Source of the DNA: Candidatus Saccharibacteria bacterium UBA3829 | Lineage (GTDB): Bacteria > Patescibacteriota > Saccharimonadia > Saccharimonadales > Saccharimonadaceae | Reading direction: 5' to 3' | DNA: 19,327 nucleotides | Assembly: GCA_002393165.1 (NCBI GenBank) | Contig: DGIF01000036.1 | Coordinates: forward strand, 1-19,327 | Shown: positions 13,287 through 19,327 of the stretch, one piece after another | How the letters are laid out: the number at the start of each line of letters is the position of its first letter | Position numbering within the stretch: position 1 is the stretch's first letter | Translations under genes and position numbers: made by a program | The notes under the pieces: generated by a model | The model's database searches: none | Told to the model about the DNA's origin: nothing | What the model saw: the letters and a program-made list of their open reading frames with translations, nothing else

Positions 13287-16200
13287 CTATTTGAGCTTGA
13301 CGCTCTCTTTTCCGACCAACGCGTGGAGTTTTGGCAATAGATCGCCGCCCGCATCAACGCGAAAAGGCATCTTGAGCGCGCGTTTTGTTCCGCCGTCCTT
13401 GACCACCAAAATTGTCTCCGTAAAGCCAGGGTATAGATCCGCTAGCCGTCTGATCCCGGTTAGGGTCTCGATATCGTTTTGGTCTTCAACCAAAATATAC
13501 AATTTTTCCGACCTCGGGTCTTTTGGCGGTTCAGACAAGACTCTTGGCGCCTCAATCGTCTGCGACGCCGAGTTTTCGCTTCTAAATACTCGCTCTGCGG
13601 AATTCCGCCCTCTTTTGAAGGATTTTTCTGGCGCCTTGGCTGGCCGTGCGAGCTTCGTTCCGGTTGGTGCATAAGATTCCAGCACCTCGTCAGACACCAA
13701 CTCCACCGTCTCAGCCATTACTTTGGCATCGGATGTCAAATTCCCGTCTTTATCTGTTGCGCTAATCTTCCCTTGCACGCGCACCACGTTATCTACCTCG
13801 AGTTTAGCGCCGTATTCTGCGAACACCGATGGGAACACGATGAACTCAGTCTCAGAAGATTTGTTCTCAATCTTTATAAACGCCATCTTGTCGCCTTTTT
13901 TAGTTAAAATCATTCGTACGGCCGTTATGATGCCGCCGATCGTTACCACTCGCCCGTTATTCTCTGGCGTGATTAATTCCATCGGGTGTGTCTGCTCCTC
14001 AAAATAAGTGTCATACTTGTCCAGAGGGTGAGCCGATAGATATAACCCCATCAAGTCGCGCTCCCACAGTAGTTGCTCTTTTTCTGGAGCTTGCACCGGC
14101 GCTGGTTTAATTTCTACCTCCGGAATCGCTCCGGCTTCCCCCATCATCGCGAACAAATCCATCTGTCCTGCCCCGACGTCCTTTTGACATTTTGCCCCGT
14201 AGGCCTGGATCGCCTCGAGGTTAAATAACAAATCCGATCGCGACGCGCCAAAACTATCAAACGCTCCAGTTTTGATCGCCGCTTCCCATGATTTCTTATT
14301 AAACTTGGTCGAGTCGACTCGCTTCGCAAAATCACAAACCGATTTGAATGGGCCATTTTTGTCCCTTTCTGGTATCACAATTTCCTCCACAAGGGCCTTA
14401 CCCATGCTCTTGATGCCAGATAACCCAAATCGGATCGTATTTTCGCCGCCCACGATCGCAAAATCACCGAAACTTTGATTGATATCTGGCCCAAGGACTT
14501 TAAGCCCCATCTTCTTGCATTCAGCGATTTCAATCGCAAGCCGATCCGTCCAACGCATATCTGCCGTCATTAGAGCTGCCATAAACGCATCCGGGTAGTG
14601 CGCTTTAAGATAAGCCGTCCAGTAAGCCACCAAGGCGTAACATGCAGCGTGGGACTTGTTGAAGCAGTAATTCGCAAAGTCTAGTAGTTGTCCCCAAAAA
14701 GTCTCAGCAATCTCTTCGGTCGCGCCGCCAATCTTGACGGCACCCTCAATGAACTGCGGTTTTACCTTCTTCATTAGGTCGATCTTTTTCTTACCCACAG
14801 CCTTTCTAAGGGTGTCTGCTTGGCCGCCAGTGAACCCACACCACTCCTTGCTGATCTGCATGAACTGCTCCTGGTAGATCATGATCCCATAAGTGTTTTT
14901 CAATGAGTTCTCGAGCCCAGGGTGCAGATAAGTAATCGGTTCTTCTCCATGCTTGCGCCGAATAAATGAATCGATAAACTGCATTGGCCCCGGACGATAC
15001 AATGCTACCATAGCGATGATGTCCTCGAAAGTAGAGGCCTTAAGATCTCTGAGATAGCGTTTCATGCCCGCAGATTCCAACTGGAATACGCCGGTCGTTT
15101 CTGCACGCTGCAAAAGCGCGTAGGTTTCAGGGTCGTCTAGCGGTACCGAGTACATATCAAGATCGACGCCATAAACTTTACGGATCATACGAAGGGCGTT
15201 ATTGATCACCGAGAGGTTGGACAGCCCGAGAAAGTCCATTTTAAGCAACCCGATTTCCTCCACCTGACCCATCGGGAACTGGGCTGCAATTGGCCCTTTA
15301 GCAGAAACTTCGAGCGGCAGAAATTTCACCAAATCGTCGGGCGCGATAATCACGCCGCAGGCATGCACACCGTGGTTTCGGATCGTCCCCTCAAGCCGCG
15401 AAGCGAAGTCGATCACCTCTTTGGCCGTCGGGTTGGTTTCGTACTCGTTTTTCAGGTCCGGGACGTCGCGAATGGCGTCTTTTAACTTCACATGATGCCC
15501 CATGACTGGGTCTGGCACCATTTTCGCAAGCCTATCAGCCTCGTTGTATGGTACTTCTAGCACTCTTGCTACGTCTCGCACGGCGTTCTTGGCCATCATC
15601 TTACCGAAAGTTACAATATTACTGACCCGATCGAACCCATATTTATGCGAGCAATATTCAATCACTTCGTCTCGACGCGTGTCTTGGATGTCGGTATCGA
15701 TATCTGGCATAGAAATTCGATCCGGGTTCAAGAATCGCTCAAAGAGTAGGTCGTACTTCAGCGGGTCCAACTCCGTGATGCGAAGTGCATATGCCAAAAT
15801 CGAGCCCGCCGCCGACCCACGCCCGGGCCCATAGACAATTCTTTGGGCCTTCCCCCAGTTGATAAAATCCTGCACAATCAAGAAGTAGCCATTATAACCC
15901 ATCTTGTCCACCACCGATAATTCGTAATCAATTCTCGGCAATATCTTATGCGCCTCGTCTCGCTCCTGATCTATTTTTTCCAAAATCTTGCGGCATTCCG
16001 GCACTGCAATCTTACTAGACTCATCCAAAGTCTTACCGCCGTAACGACTAACTAGCCCCTGAAACACTAACCTATCCAGGTAAGTCTTTTCATCCTCATC
16101 GGTTGGGATCGGGAATTTTGGGATCAAGATTCGCCCAAGCTGCAAGTCCACGTTGCACCTATCGGCGATACGCTTCGTGTTGAGCACTGCTTCAGGGCAG

Positions 16201-17006
16201 GTATCTTGCCAGTGATCGATGATCTCCTCCGCCGGGACTACGTGCAAATCATAGTCTTTCAGCGTCATCCGATTTTTATCGGACAAGTTTGCTGCCGTAC
16301 CAACGCAAAGTAAGACTTCGTGCGCGTCCTGATCTTCCTTTCTCAAGTAATGCGCATCGCAAGTTACGACTAGCGGCAGGCCAAGCTCTTTCGCATGCTC
16401 CATGTGCCAATCATTAACCAGTTTTTGCTCTTTTGAGTGGGTAGATGACTTCGGATGACCATGGTCTTGCATCTCAAGATAAAACCGATCCTTAAACACA
16501 TTGCGATACCAGTCAATTAGTTCGTACGCGCGTTTATCGTCGCCGGCCCGGATTGCTTCACTAATCTCTGAACCCATGCACCCAGAAAGGCAGATAATCC
16601 CTTCACTATATTTTTCAAGCTCATCGTGGTCGGTGCGCGGCTTATAGTATTTCCCTTCAATCTCGGCGTGACTCATAATCCGGCAAAGATTTTCGTATCC
16701 TTGATTATTCATAGCGAGCAGAGTTACGTGGAACCTCTGTTTATCATGCGCCGGATCTTTGTCCGTCATCTTGCGCGCTGCGACATACGCTTCGAGCCCT
16801 AGAATCGGCTTAATTCCCGCCGCGTTACACTCTTTATAGAGTTCAATTAACCCAGACATTGTGCCATGGTCCGTCACCGCGACTGCCTCCATCCCGTCGC
16901 TTTTTACAAACTCCACTAACTCCTGCACCTTTGTGAGCCCATCCAGCAGCGAGTAATGCGTGTGGTTGTGCAAATGCACAAAATCACTCGGCTTCAACTC
17001 CATCAT
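13287..17006 (-). CDS. dnaE: DNA polymerase III alpha subunit DnaE
   Basis: This 1239-residue replicative polymerase begins with a PHP domain (HLHNHTHYSLLDG, 11-23), continues with palm and thumb holding GPGRGSAAGS (393-402) and PDIDTD (434-439, catalytic D435 and D437), and has the third catalytic Asp in KMDFLGLSNL. A helix-hairpin-helix region, a beta-binding region and an OB-fold follow. A charged low-complexity linker (about 1130-1180) precedes the C-terminal domain. The PHP metal-ligand set looks complete (H13, H15, D22, H47, E72, H93, C143, D217, H219), unlike E. coli DnaE, so intrinsic 3'-5' proofreading is possible. Two adjacent ATGs exist (17006 and 17003); the first lies six bases after TATAAT. 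Transcription runs on toward smpB, with no evident terminator in the 48-base gap. Confidence 0.96.
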   Translation of the reverse strand: MMELKPSDFVHLHNHTHYSLLDGLTKVQELVEFVKSDGMEAVAVTDHGTMSGLIELYKECNAAGIKPILGLEAYVAARKMTDKDPAHDKQRFHVTLLAMNNQGYENLCRIMSHAEIEGKYYKPRTDHDELEKYSEGIICLSGCMGSEISEAIRAGDDKRAYELIDWYRNVFKDRFYLEMQDHGHPKSSTHSKEQKLVNDWHMEHAKELGLPLVVTCDAHYLRKEDQDAHEVLLCVGTAANLSDKNRMTLKDYDLHVVPAEEIIDHWQDTCPEAVLNTKRIADRCNVDLQLGRILIPKFPIPTDEDEKTYLDRLVFQGLVSRYGGKTLDESSKIAVPECRKILEKIDQERDEAHKILPRIDYELSVVDKMGYNGYFLIVQDFINWGKAQRIVYGPGRGSAAGSILAYALRITELDPLKYDLLFERFLNPDRISMPDIDTDIQDTRRDEVIEYCSHKYGFDRVSNIVTFGKMMAKNAVRDVARVLEVPYNEADRLAKMVPDPVMGHHVKLKDAIRDVPDLKNEYETNPTAKEVIDFASRLEGTIRNHGVHACGVIIAPDDLVKFLPLEVSAKGPIAAQFPMGQVEEIGLLKMDFLGLSNLSVINNALRMIRKVYGVDLDMYSVPLDDPETYALLQRAETTGVFQLESAGMKRYLRDLKASTFEDIIAMVALYRPGPMQFIDSFIRRKHGEEPITYLHPGLENSLKNTYGIMIYQEQFMQISKEWCGFTGGQADTLRKAVGKKKIDLMKKVKPQFIEGAVKIGGATEEIAETFWGQLLDFANYCFNKSHAACYALVAYWTAYLKAHYPDAFMAALMTADMRWTDRLAIEIAECKKMGLKVLGPDINQSFGDFAIVGGENTIRFGLSGIKSMGKALVEEIVIPERDKNGPFKSVCDFAKRVDSTKFNKKSWEAAIKTGAFDSFGASRSDLLFNLEAIQAYGAKCQKDVGAGQMDLFAMMGEAGAIPEVEIKPAPVQAPEKEQLLWERDLMGLYLSAHPLDKYDTYFEEQTHPMELITPENNGRVVTIGGIITAVRMILTKKGDKMAFIKIENKSSETEFIVFPSVFAEYGAKLEVDNVVRVQGKISATDKDGNLTSDAKVMAETVELVSDEVLESYAPTGTKLARPAKAPEKSFKRGRNSAERVFRSENSASQTIEAPRVLSEPPKDPRSEKLYILVEDQNDIETLTGIRRLADLYPGFTETILVVKDGGTKRALKMPFRVDAGGDLLPKLHALVGKESVKLK

Positions 17007-17021
17007 ATCTCAATTATAACA
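17007..17021 (-). promoter_or_regulatory. extended -10 promoter of dnaE, likely leaderless
   Basis: On the - strand, TGTTATAAT (17021-17013) is followed by six bases (TGAGAT) and ATG 17006. No Shine-Dalgarno is present. The element begins only a few bases after the T-run of the upstream terminator, so the terminator and promoter are back to back. Confidence 0.65.
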
Positions 17022-17050
17022 CAAAAAGTGGCACCCCAGAGTGCCACTTT
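17022..17050 (-). terminator. rho-independent terminator of the galU-DUF948-YtxH operon
   Basis: A perfect 10-base-pair stem AAAGTGGCAC/GTGCCACTTT (17025-17034 with 17041-17050) with a six-base loop is followed on the - strand by a T-run. It starts ten bases after the YtxH-like stop codon and insulates dnaE from the upstream operon. It is the clearest terminator in the window. Confidence 0.9.
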
Positions 17051-17059
17051 AGGATAAAA

Positions 17060-17296
17060 CTATTTGTCGGCCTTCTTCGCTTTAGTTTCCGGCTTCTTCT
17101 CGTCAGCTTTTTTCTGTTCGCAGCTGCACTTCTCGCCACAATCACAATCGTCGCATTCGCAATCCCCGTCACACTCGCATTCGTCCGCGCGCTCCTTCGA
17201 CGAAATAAACTTTCCGGCAATCGCTCCAGCCAGCGCACCAAGTGCTGCGCCTAAGATAAATTTTCCTGCTCCGCTACTTTTCTTTTCGTTCTGCAT
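17060..17296 (-). CDS. YtxH-like small membrane protein with an eight-cysteine cluster
   Basis: The 78-residue product has a glycine/alanine-rich hydrophobic segment (about 9-31, GKFILGAALGALAGAIAGKF), as in YtxH-family proteins. It continues with an acidic Cys cluster, C40, C42, C46, C48, C51, C53, C57 and C59, spaced CxC-x3-CxC-x2-CxC-x3-CxC, and ends in a Lys-rich tail. The regular CxC pairs with Asp/Glu between them suggest a metal-binding site; this part is not typical of YtxH proteins and I cannot name a family for it. ATG 17296 overlaps the DUF948-like gene by 23 bases and has AAGGA upstream (in AAAGGAAAGACAATG-like context). A competing frame at 17014-17241 reads as basic, membrane-free sequence and is rejected. 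The gene is the last of its operon. Confidence 0.75.
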   Translation of the reverse strand: MQNEKKSSGAGKFILGAALGALAGAIAGKFISSKERADECECDGDCECDDCDCGEKCSCEQKKADEKKPETKAKKADK

Positions 17297-17564
17297 TGTC
17301 TTTCCTTTCTTTTAATGCTTCTTTGAGTTTAGGGTTAACGTACTTGTCCACCAGCATCTCAACTGTGCCGCCGACCGAAGTGAGGCCTCGGACATTGGAA
17401 ACTACACCGTTGGCGTTGTCCGCGATATCTTGACCTTTCATCAGTACCCGCTTCGCGTCATCGGTCATGCCGAGTATCCGCACCATCAATACTATGCCGA
17501 TGATGAGAAATACTAGCAAAGCCAATGAGAGTATGGCTACGATTATCCATTCTGCTACGTTCAT
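17274..17564 (-). CDS. DUF948-like small membrane protein
   Basis: This 96-residue protein has one N-terminal membrane segment (about 5-29) and a soluble part predicted to be helical (about 33-95) with VSNVRGLTSVGG-like DUF948 flavour, ending in a Lys/Glu-rich tail. DUF948 and YtxH genes are often neighbours in Gram-positive bacteria, which fits the overlap with the next gene; the function of the pair is not established. AAAGGAG lies five bases before ATG 17564, and the gene starts 19 bases after the galU stop, so it is probably co-transcribed with galU. Confidence 0.65.
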   Translation of the reverse strand: MNVAEWIIVAILSLALLVFLIIGIVLMVRILGMTDDAKRVLMKGQDIADNANGVVSNVRGLTSVGGTVEMLVDKYVNPKLKEALKERKDNAERKEK

Positions 17565-17583
17565 CTATGCTCCTTTATTAATA

Positions 17584-18456
17584 TTAATTTTCCGCAATAA
17601 ACTTACGCACATCGTCGGCGTAGTCCGTGTTGCTTAGTACGTATTCTAGGTGTGCCATAAAGTAATTTTTAGGGTCTCCAGTCGTGATCCATTTGCCTTC
17701 GCTCCGCGCTACTACCACGTCACCAGTTTCGGCAAGCTTTGTGATCGCATCCACCGTCCACAGCTCACCGTCAAGCCCAGTATTGGACGGCACCAGATAT
17801 TTAAATACTTCCGGAGTTAACAAATATCGCCCGTAGCTCGTGAGGCTGCTTGGCGAAAGATCTGGCGTCTTTGGTTTCTCTACGATGTGGGAGAGCGTTC
17901 CGTTTTCCTTGAGGGCGATCATACCGTACTTGTGCCAAACTTCTTCTGGCATTTCCTGCGCCGCAATTACGGCTTTCGCGAACGGATGCTTCTCGTACTC
18001 TTCAATCAAAGTTTTGACGTCGCCTTTGCCCAATATCAAGTCATCTGAATAAAGCACTACGAATGCATCTTCTCCCTCAACATAGCTTTTAGCCGAGACG
18101 ATCGGCGAGCCATTCCCGTACGGCAGAGTTGGATCCTGCTCAATCACTGTGATTTTCGGGAAATTGAGCACCTCTGCTACCGGCTTGAACCTGTCGGACT
18201 TGCCCTGCTTATCTAGCAATGTCTTCACGTTGTCCGCCTTACCGTGGAAGTAGTCATCATAGATCGCTCTCGACATCGTGCCCGGCGTAGCCACGATGAT
18301 GATTTCTTCAATCCCGGCTTCCGCGCATTCCTCGACGCAAAGCTGCATTACTGGCTTTGCTCCAATCGGAATCATTGCCTTAGGAATAGTCTTAGTGATT
18401 GGTAGATACCGACTCGCAAACCCGGCGTCGGTGATAATTGCTTTTTTTATAGCCAT
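17584..18456 (-). CDS. galU: UTP-glucose-1-phosphate uridylyltransferase (GalU-like)
   Basis: The enzyme makes UDP-glucose from UTP and glucose 1-phosphate for cell-surface glycans. The 290-residue protein shows the nucleotidyltransferase fold: an N-terminal nucleotide loop, TKTIPKAMIPIGAKPVMQ (21-38), EAGIEEIIIV (46-55), the metal-binding SDDL (137-140), VEKP (192-195), and a sugar-binding ITTGDPKNYF segment near the C-terminus. The loop is unusual: DAGFASR (10-16) replaces the family's AAGLGTR, keeping the Arg but losing one Gly. Substrate choice could therefore differ; a related NDP-sugar pyrophosphorylase is the alternative. AAGGAGG sits just before ATG 18456, and TGATATAAT is about 20 bases further up. 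First gene of the galU-DUF948-YtxH operon. Confidence 0.85.
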   Translation of the reverse strand: MAIKKAIITDAGFASRYLPITKTIPKAMIPIGAKPVMQLCVEECAEAGIEEIIIVATPGTMSRAIYDDYFHGKADNVKTLLDKQGKSDRFKPVAEVLNFPKITVIEQDPTLPYGNGSPIVSAKSYVEGEDAFVVLYSDDLILGKGDVKTLIEEYEKHPFAKAVIAAQEMPEEVWHKYGMIALKENGTLSHIVEKPKTPDLSPSSLTSYGRYLLTPEVFKYLVPSNTGLDGELWTVDAITKLAETGDVVVARSEGKWITTGDPKNYFMAHLEYVLSNTDYADDVRKFIAEN

Positions 18457-18484
18457 AAAGCCTCCTTGAGCTTTAATTATATCA
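18457..18484 (-). promoter_or_regulatory. extended -10 promoter and strong ribosome-binding site of galU
   Basis: On the - strand, TGATATAAT (18484-18476) is followed about 12 bases later by AAGGAGG and then ATG 18456. This gene therefore has a short, normal leader, in contrast to the leaderless set, which shows both modes are used here. Confidence 0.65.
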
Positions 18485-18509
18485 AACTAACTAGACCTTG
18501 GCAAATCAG

Positions 18510-19127
18510 TTACTTTTTCTTGGTCGTCTTCTTGGTCTTTTTCGCTGCTCGTTGCGCCACGCTTCGCGCCGCACGATCTTCAGCTTCTTGCGATCGGTTA
18601 TGTACCCCATAAACCATACTAGTCACACCGACGATAAGAAGGTATGCCCCGAAGAATCTCACAAAGGTCATCATCTCAAAGCCGCCAGCGTTCAAGATCA
18701 CAAAGCCGGTCACTACGCCGATTACGCCAGCCAATATCCGGATGAATCGATCAGTTGGATCCACCGTTGACAAAAATCCATGGAATACGTCGATAATTCC
18801 AGAAATAGAAGTATAGACCGCAAGTGTAATTACGCAAGCTACGATGTTGCCCTGAGCGAAGAACAGCAAGCAAACCGCTGCCACCACATCTATCAAAGCG
18901 TCAATTACTGACGTGATCCATCCGCGCTTCTTCAGTGAGCTATAAAGCGCCCCGATCGCGTCAATCACGCCCATAGCGAGAAGATAGACCACGATTACTG
19001 AGATCACAAAGTTAACATTGGCCCAACCGCCAAACAGCGCTAAGAACCCAAAAGCCGTGGCCAGGCCACCCCTTAGCACAAAAGTCAACCAATGCTTATC
19101 GATGAATCTTCTATTTATCTTTGCCAT
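18510..19127 (-). CDS. HdeD/DUF308-family membrane protein
   Basis: The 205-residue product has about six hydrophobic helices and the early HWLTFVLRGGLATAFGFLALF pattern (split here at residues 12-31) common in HdeD/DUF308 proteins, where an RG motif opens the first helix. A charged, Lys-rich tail (AKKTKKTTKKK) follows the last helix. HdeD was described as an acid-stress membrane protein in E. coli; the role of distant relatives is unknown. ATG 19127 is chosen over an upstream in-frame start (19181), since AAGGA lies about five bases before it and TGCTATAAT lies further up; the longer version would span that promoter. The gap to galU is 53 bases, holding the galU promoter and no clear terminator. 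Confidence 0.7.
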   Translation of the reverse strand: MAKINRRFIDKHWLTFVLRGGLATAFGFLALFGGWANVNFVISVIVVYLLAMGVIDAIGALYSSLKKRGWITSVIDALIDVVAAVCLLFFAQGNIVACVITLAVYTSISGIIDVFHGFLSTVDPTDRFIRILAGVIGVVTGFVILNAGGFEMMTFVRFFGAYLLIVGVTSMVYGVHNRSQEAEDRAARSVAQRAAKKTKKTTKKK

Positions 19128-19161
19128 AAAAATCCTTATATTACTTATGCTTATTATAGCA
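19128..19161 (-). promoter_or_regulatory. extended -10 promoter and ribosome-binding site of the DUF308 gene
   Basis: On the - strand, TGCTATAAT (19161-19153) is followed by a leader of roughly 20 bases with AAGGA close to ATG 19127. A T-rich stretch lies just upstream of it, downstream of the partial gene at the right edge, but no convincing terminator stem is visible there. Confidence 0.55.
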
Positions 19162-19202
19162 CGGCCCCAAAAAAATATCAAAAATTCCCCAACATCGCGC
19201 CG

Positions 19203-19325
19203 TTATACGTGTCGCTTCTTCTTTCGGGCAGTCTCCACGAGTTTCGTTACCTGATAACGCAATGGCTTCAAAATCATATCGTGTGCCGGCGTGTATTTTA
19301 ACTCTTCACAACCAAAAGACCGCTT
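19203..19325 (-). CDS. C-terminal end of an unidentified gene (partial, runs off right edge)
   Basis: An open - strand frame enters from the right edge and ends with TAA 19205-19203. The visible 40 residues include LKYTPAHDMILKPLRYQ and finish in a basic tail, ARKKKRHV. The mix of residues and its orientation (same as all genes to its left down to 6.8 kb) suggest real coding sequence. I do not recognise the family. A basic tail of this kind occurs in many nucleic-acid-binding proteins, but that is not enough for a function. Confidence 0.45.
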   Translation of the reverse strand, partial: KRSFGCEELKYTPAHDMILKPLRYQVTKLVETARKKKRHV

Positions 19326-19327
19326 GA

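Noticed and set aside
17014..17241. 75-residue basic frame overlapping the YtxH-like gene
   Set aside because: It has no good ribosome-binding site, runs through the terminator hairpin, and its Arg-rich content is what a shifted frame of the Cys/Lys-rich gene gives.
1..19327. UGA recoding as in Gracilibacteria/SR1
   Set aside because: TGA ends mraY and xth at the expected C-termini, and no conserved Gly position is encoded by TGA.

Overview
The window looks like chromosomal sequence from a small-genome Patescibacteria/CPR bacterium, most likely a Saccharibacteria (TM7) relative. The reasons are a compact dcw cluster in the order ftsL-like, ftsI, mraY, ftsW, murG, ftsQ-like; divergent, minimal cell-division proteins; a long VirD4/TraG-like ATPase of a type often found in this radiation; and very tight gene packing. 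This assignment is inferred from gene content, not from a marker-gene tree. TGA is used as a stop (mraY, xth), so the genetic code looks standard; the UGA recoding of Gracilibacteria/SR1 does not apply.

Region 1 (1-6215, + strand): possible tail of rsmH, then ftsL-like, ftsI (class B PBP transpeptidase), mraY (lipid I synthesis), ftsW (SEDS glycosyltransferase), murG (lipid II synthesis) and a short ftsQ/divIB-like gene. Together they make lipid-linked peptidoglycan precursor and polymerise and cross-link it at the septum. ftsI and mraY carry their own extended -10 promoters almost touching the ATG, and murG has a promoter inside the ftsW coding sequence.

Region 2 (6216-6845, no gene): 630 bases between convergent genes, rich in structure. 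It holds imperfect direct repeats, a GC-rich branched fold (6421-6542) that could be an unrecognised RNA, an inverted repeat of dif-like architecture (6704-6733), and a long imperfect hairpin (6742-6845) ending at the stop codon of the next gene. I could not match it to tmRNA, RNase P RNA, SRP RNA or tRNA.

Region 3 (6846-11099, - strand): a membrane-anchored VirD4/TraG-like ATPase with a 250-residue disordered tail, preceded by a putative regulator fusing a sigma-70 region 4 helix-turn-helix to HARE-type winged helices. The regulator has a textbook promoter with overlapping inverted repeats upstream.

Region 4 (11271-17006, - strand): dnaE, then smpB, xth and a degenerate NnrD/ribokinase-like gene. 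The last three overlap and are probably co-transcribed.

Region 5 (17025-19327, - strand): a HdeD/DUF308 membrane protein, then galU, a DUF948-like membrane protein and a YtxH-like protein with a regular eight-cysteine cluster, closed by a strong terminator that abuts the dnaE promoter. A partial unidentified gene runs off the right end.

Two themes stand out: a recurrent TGnTATAAT element 4-9 bases before the ATG in five genes, predicting leaderless mRNAs, and the structured gene-free stretch at 6.2-6.85 kb. No mobile element, CRISPR array, rRNA or tRNA was seen.
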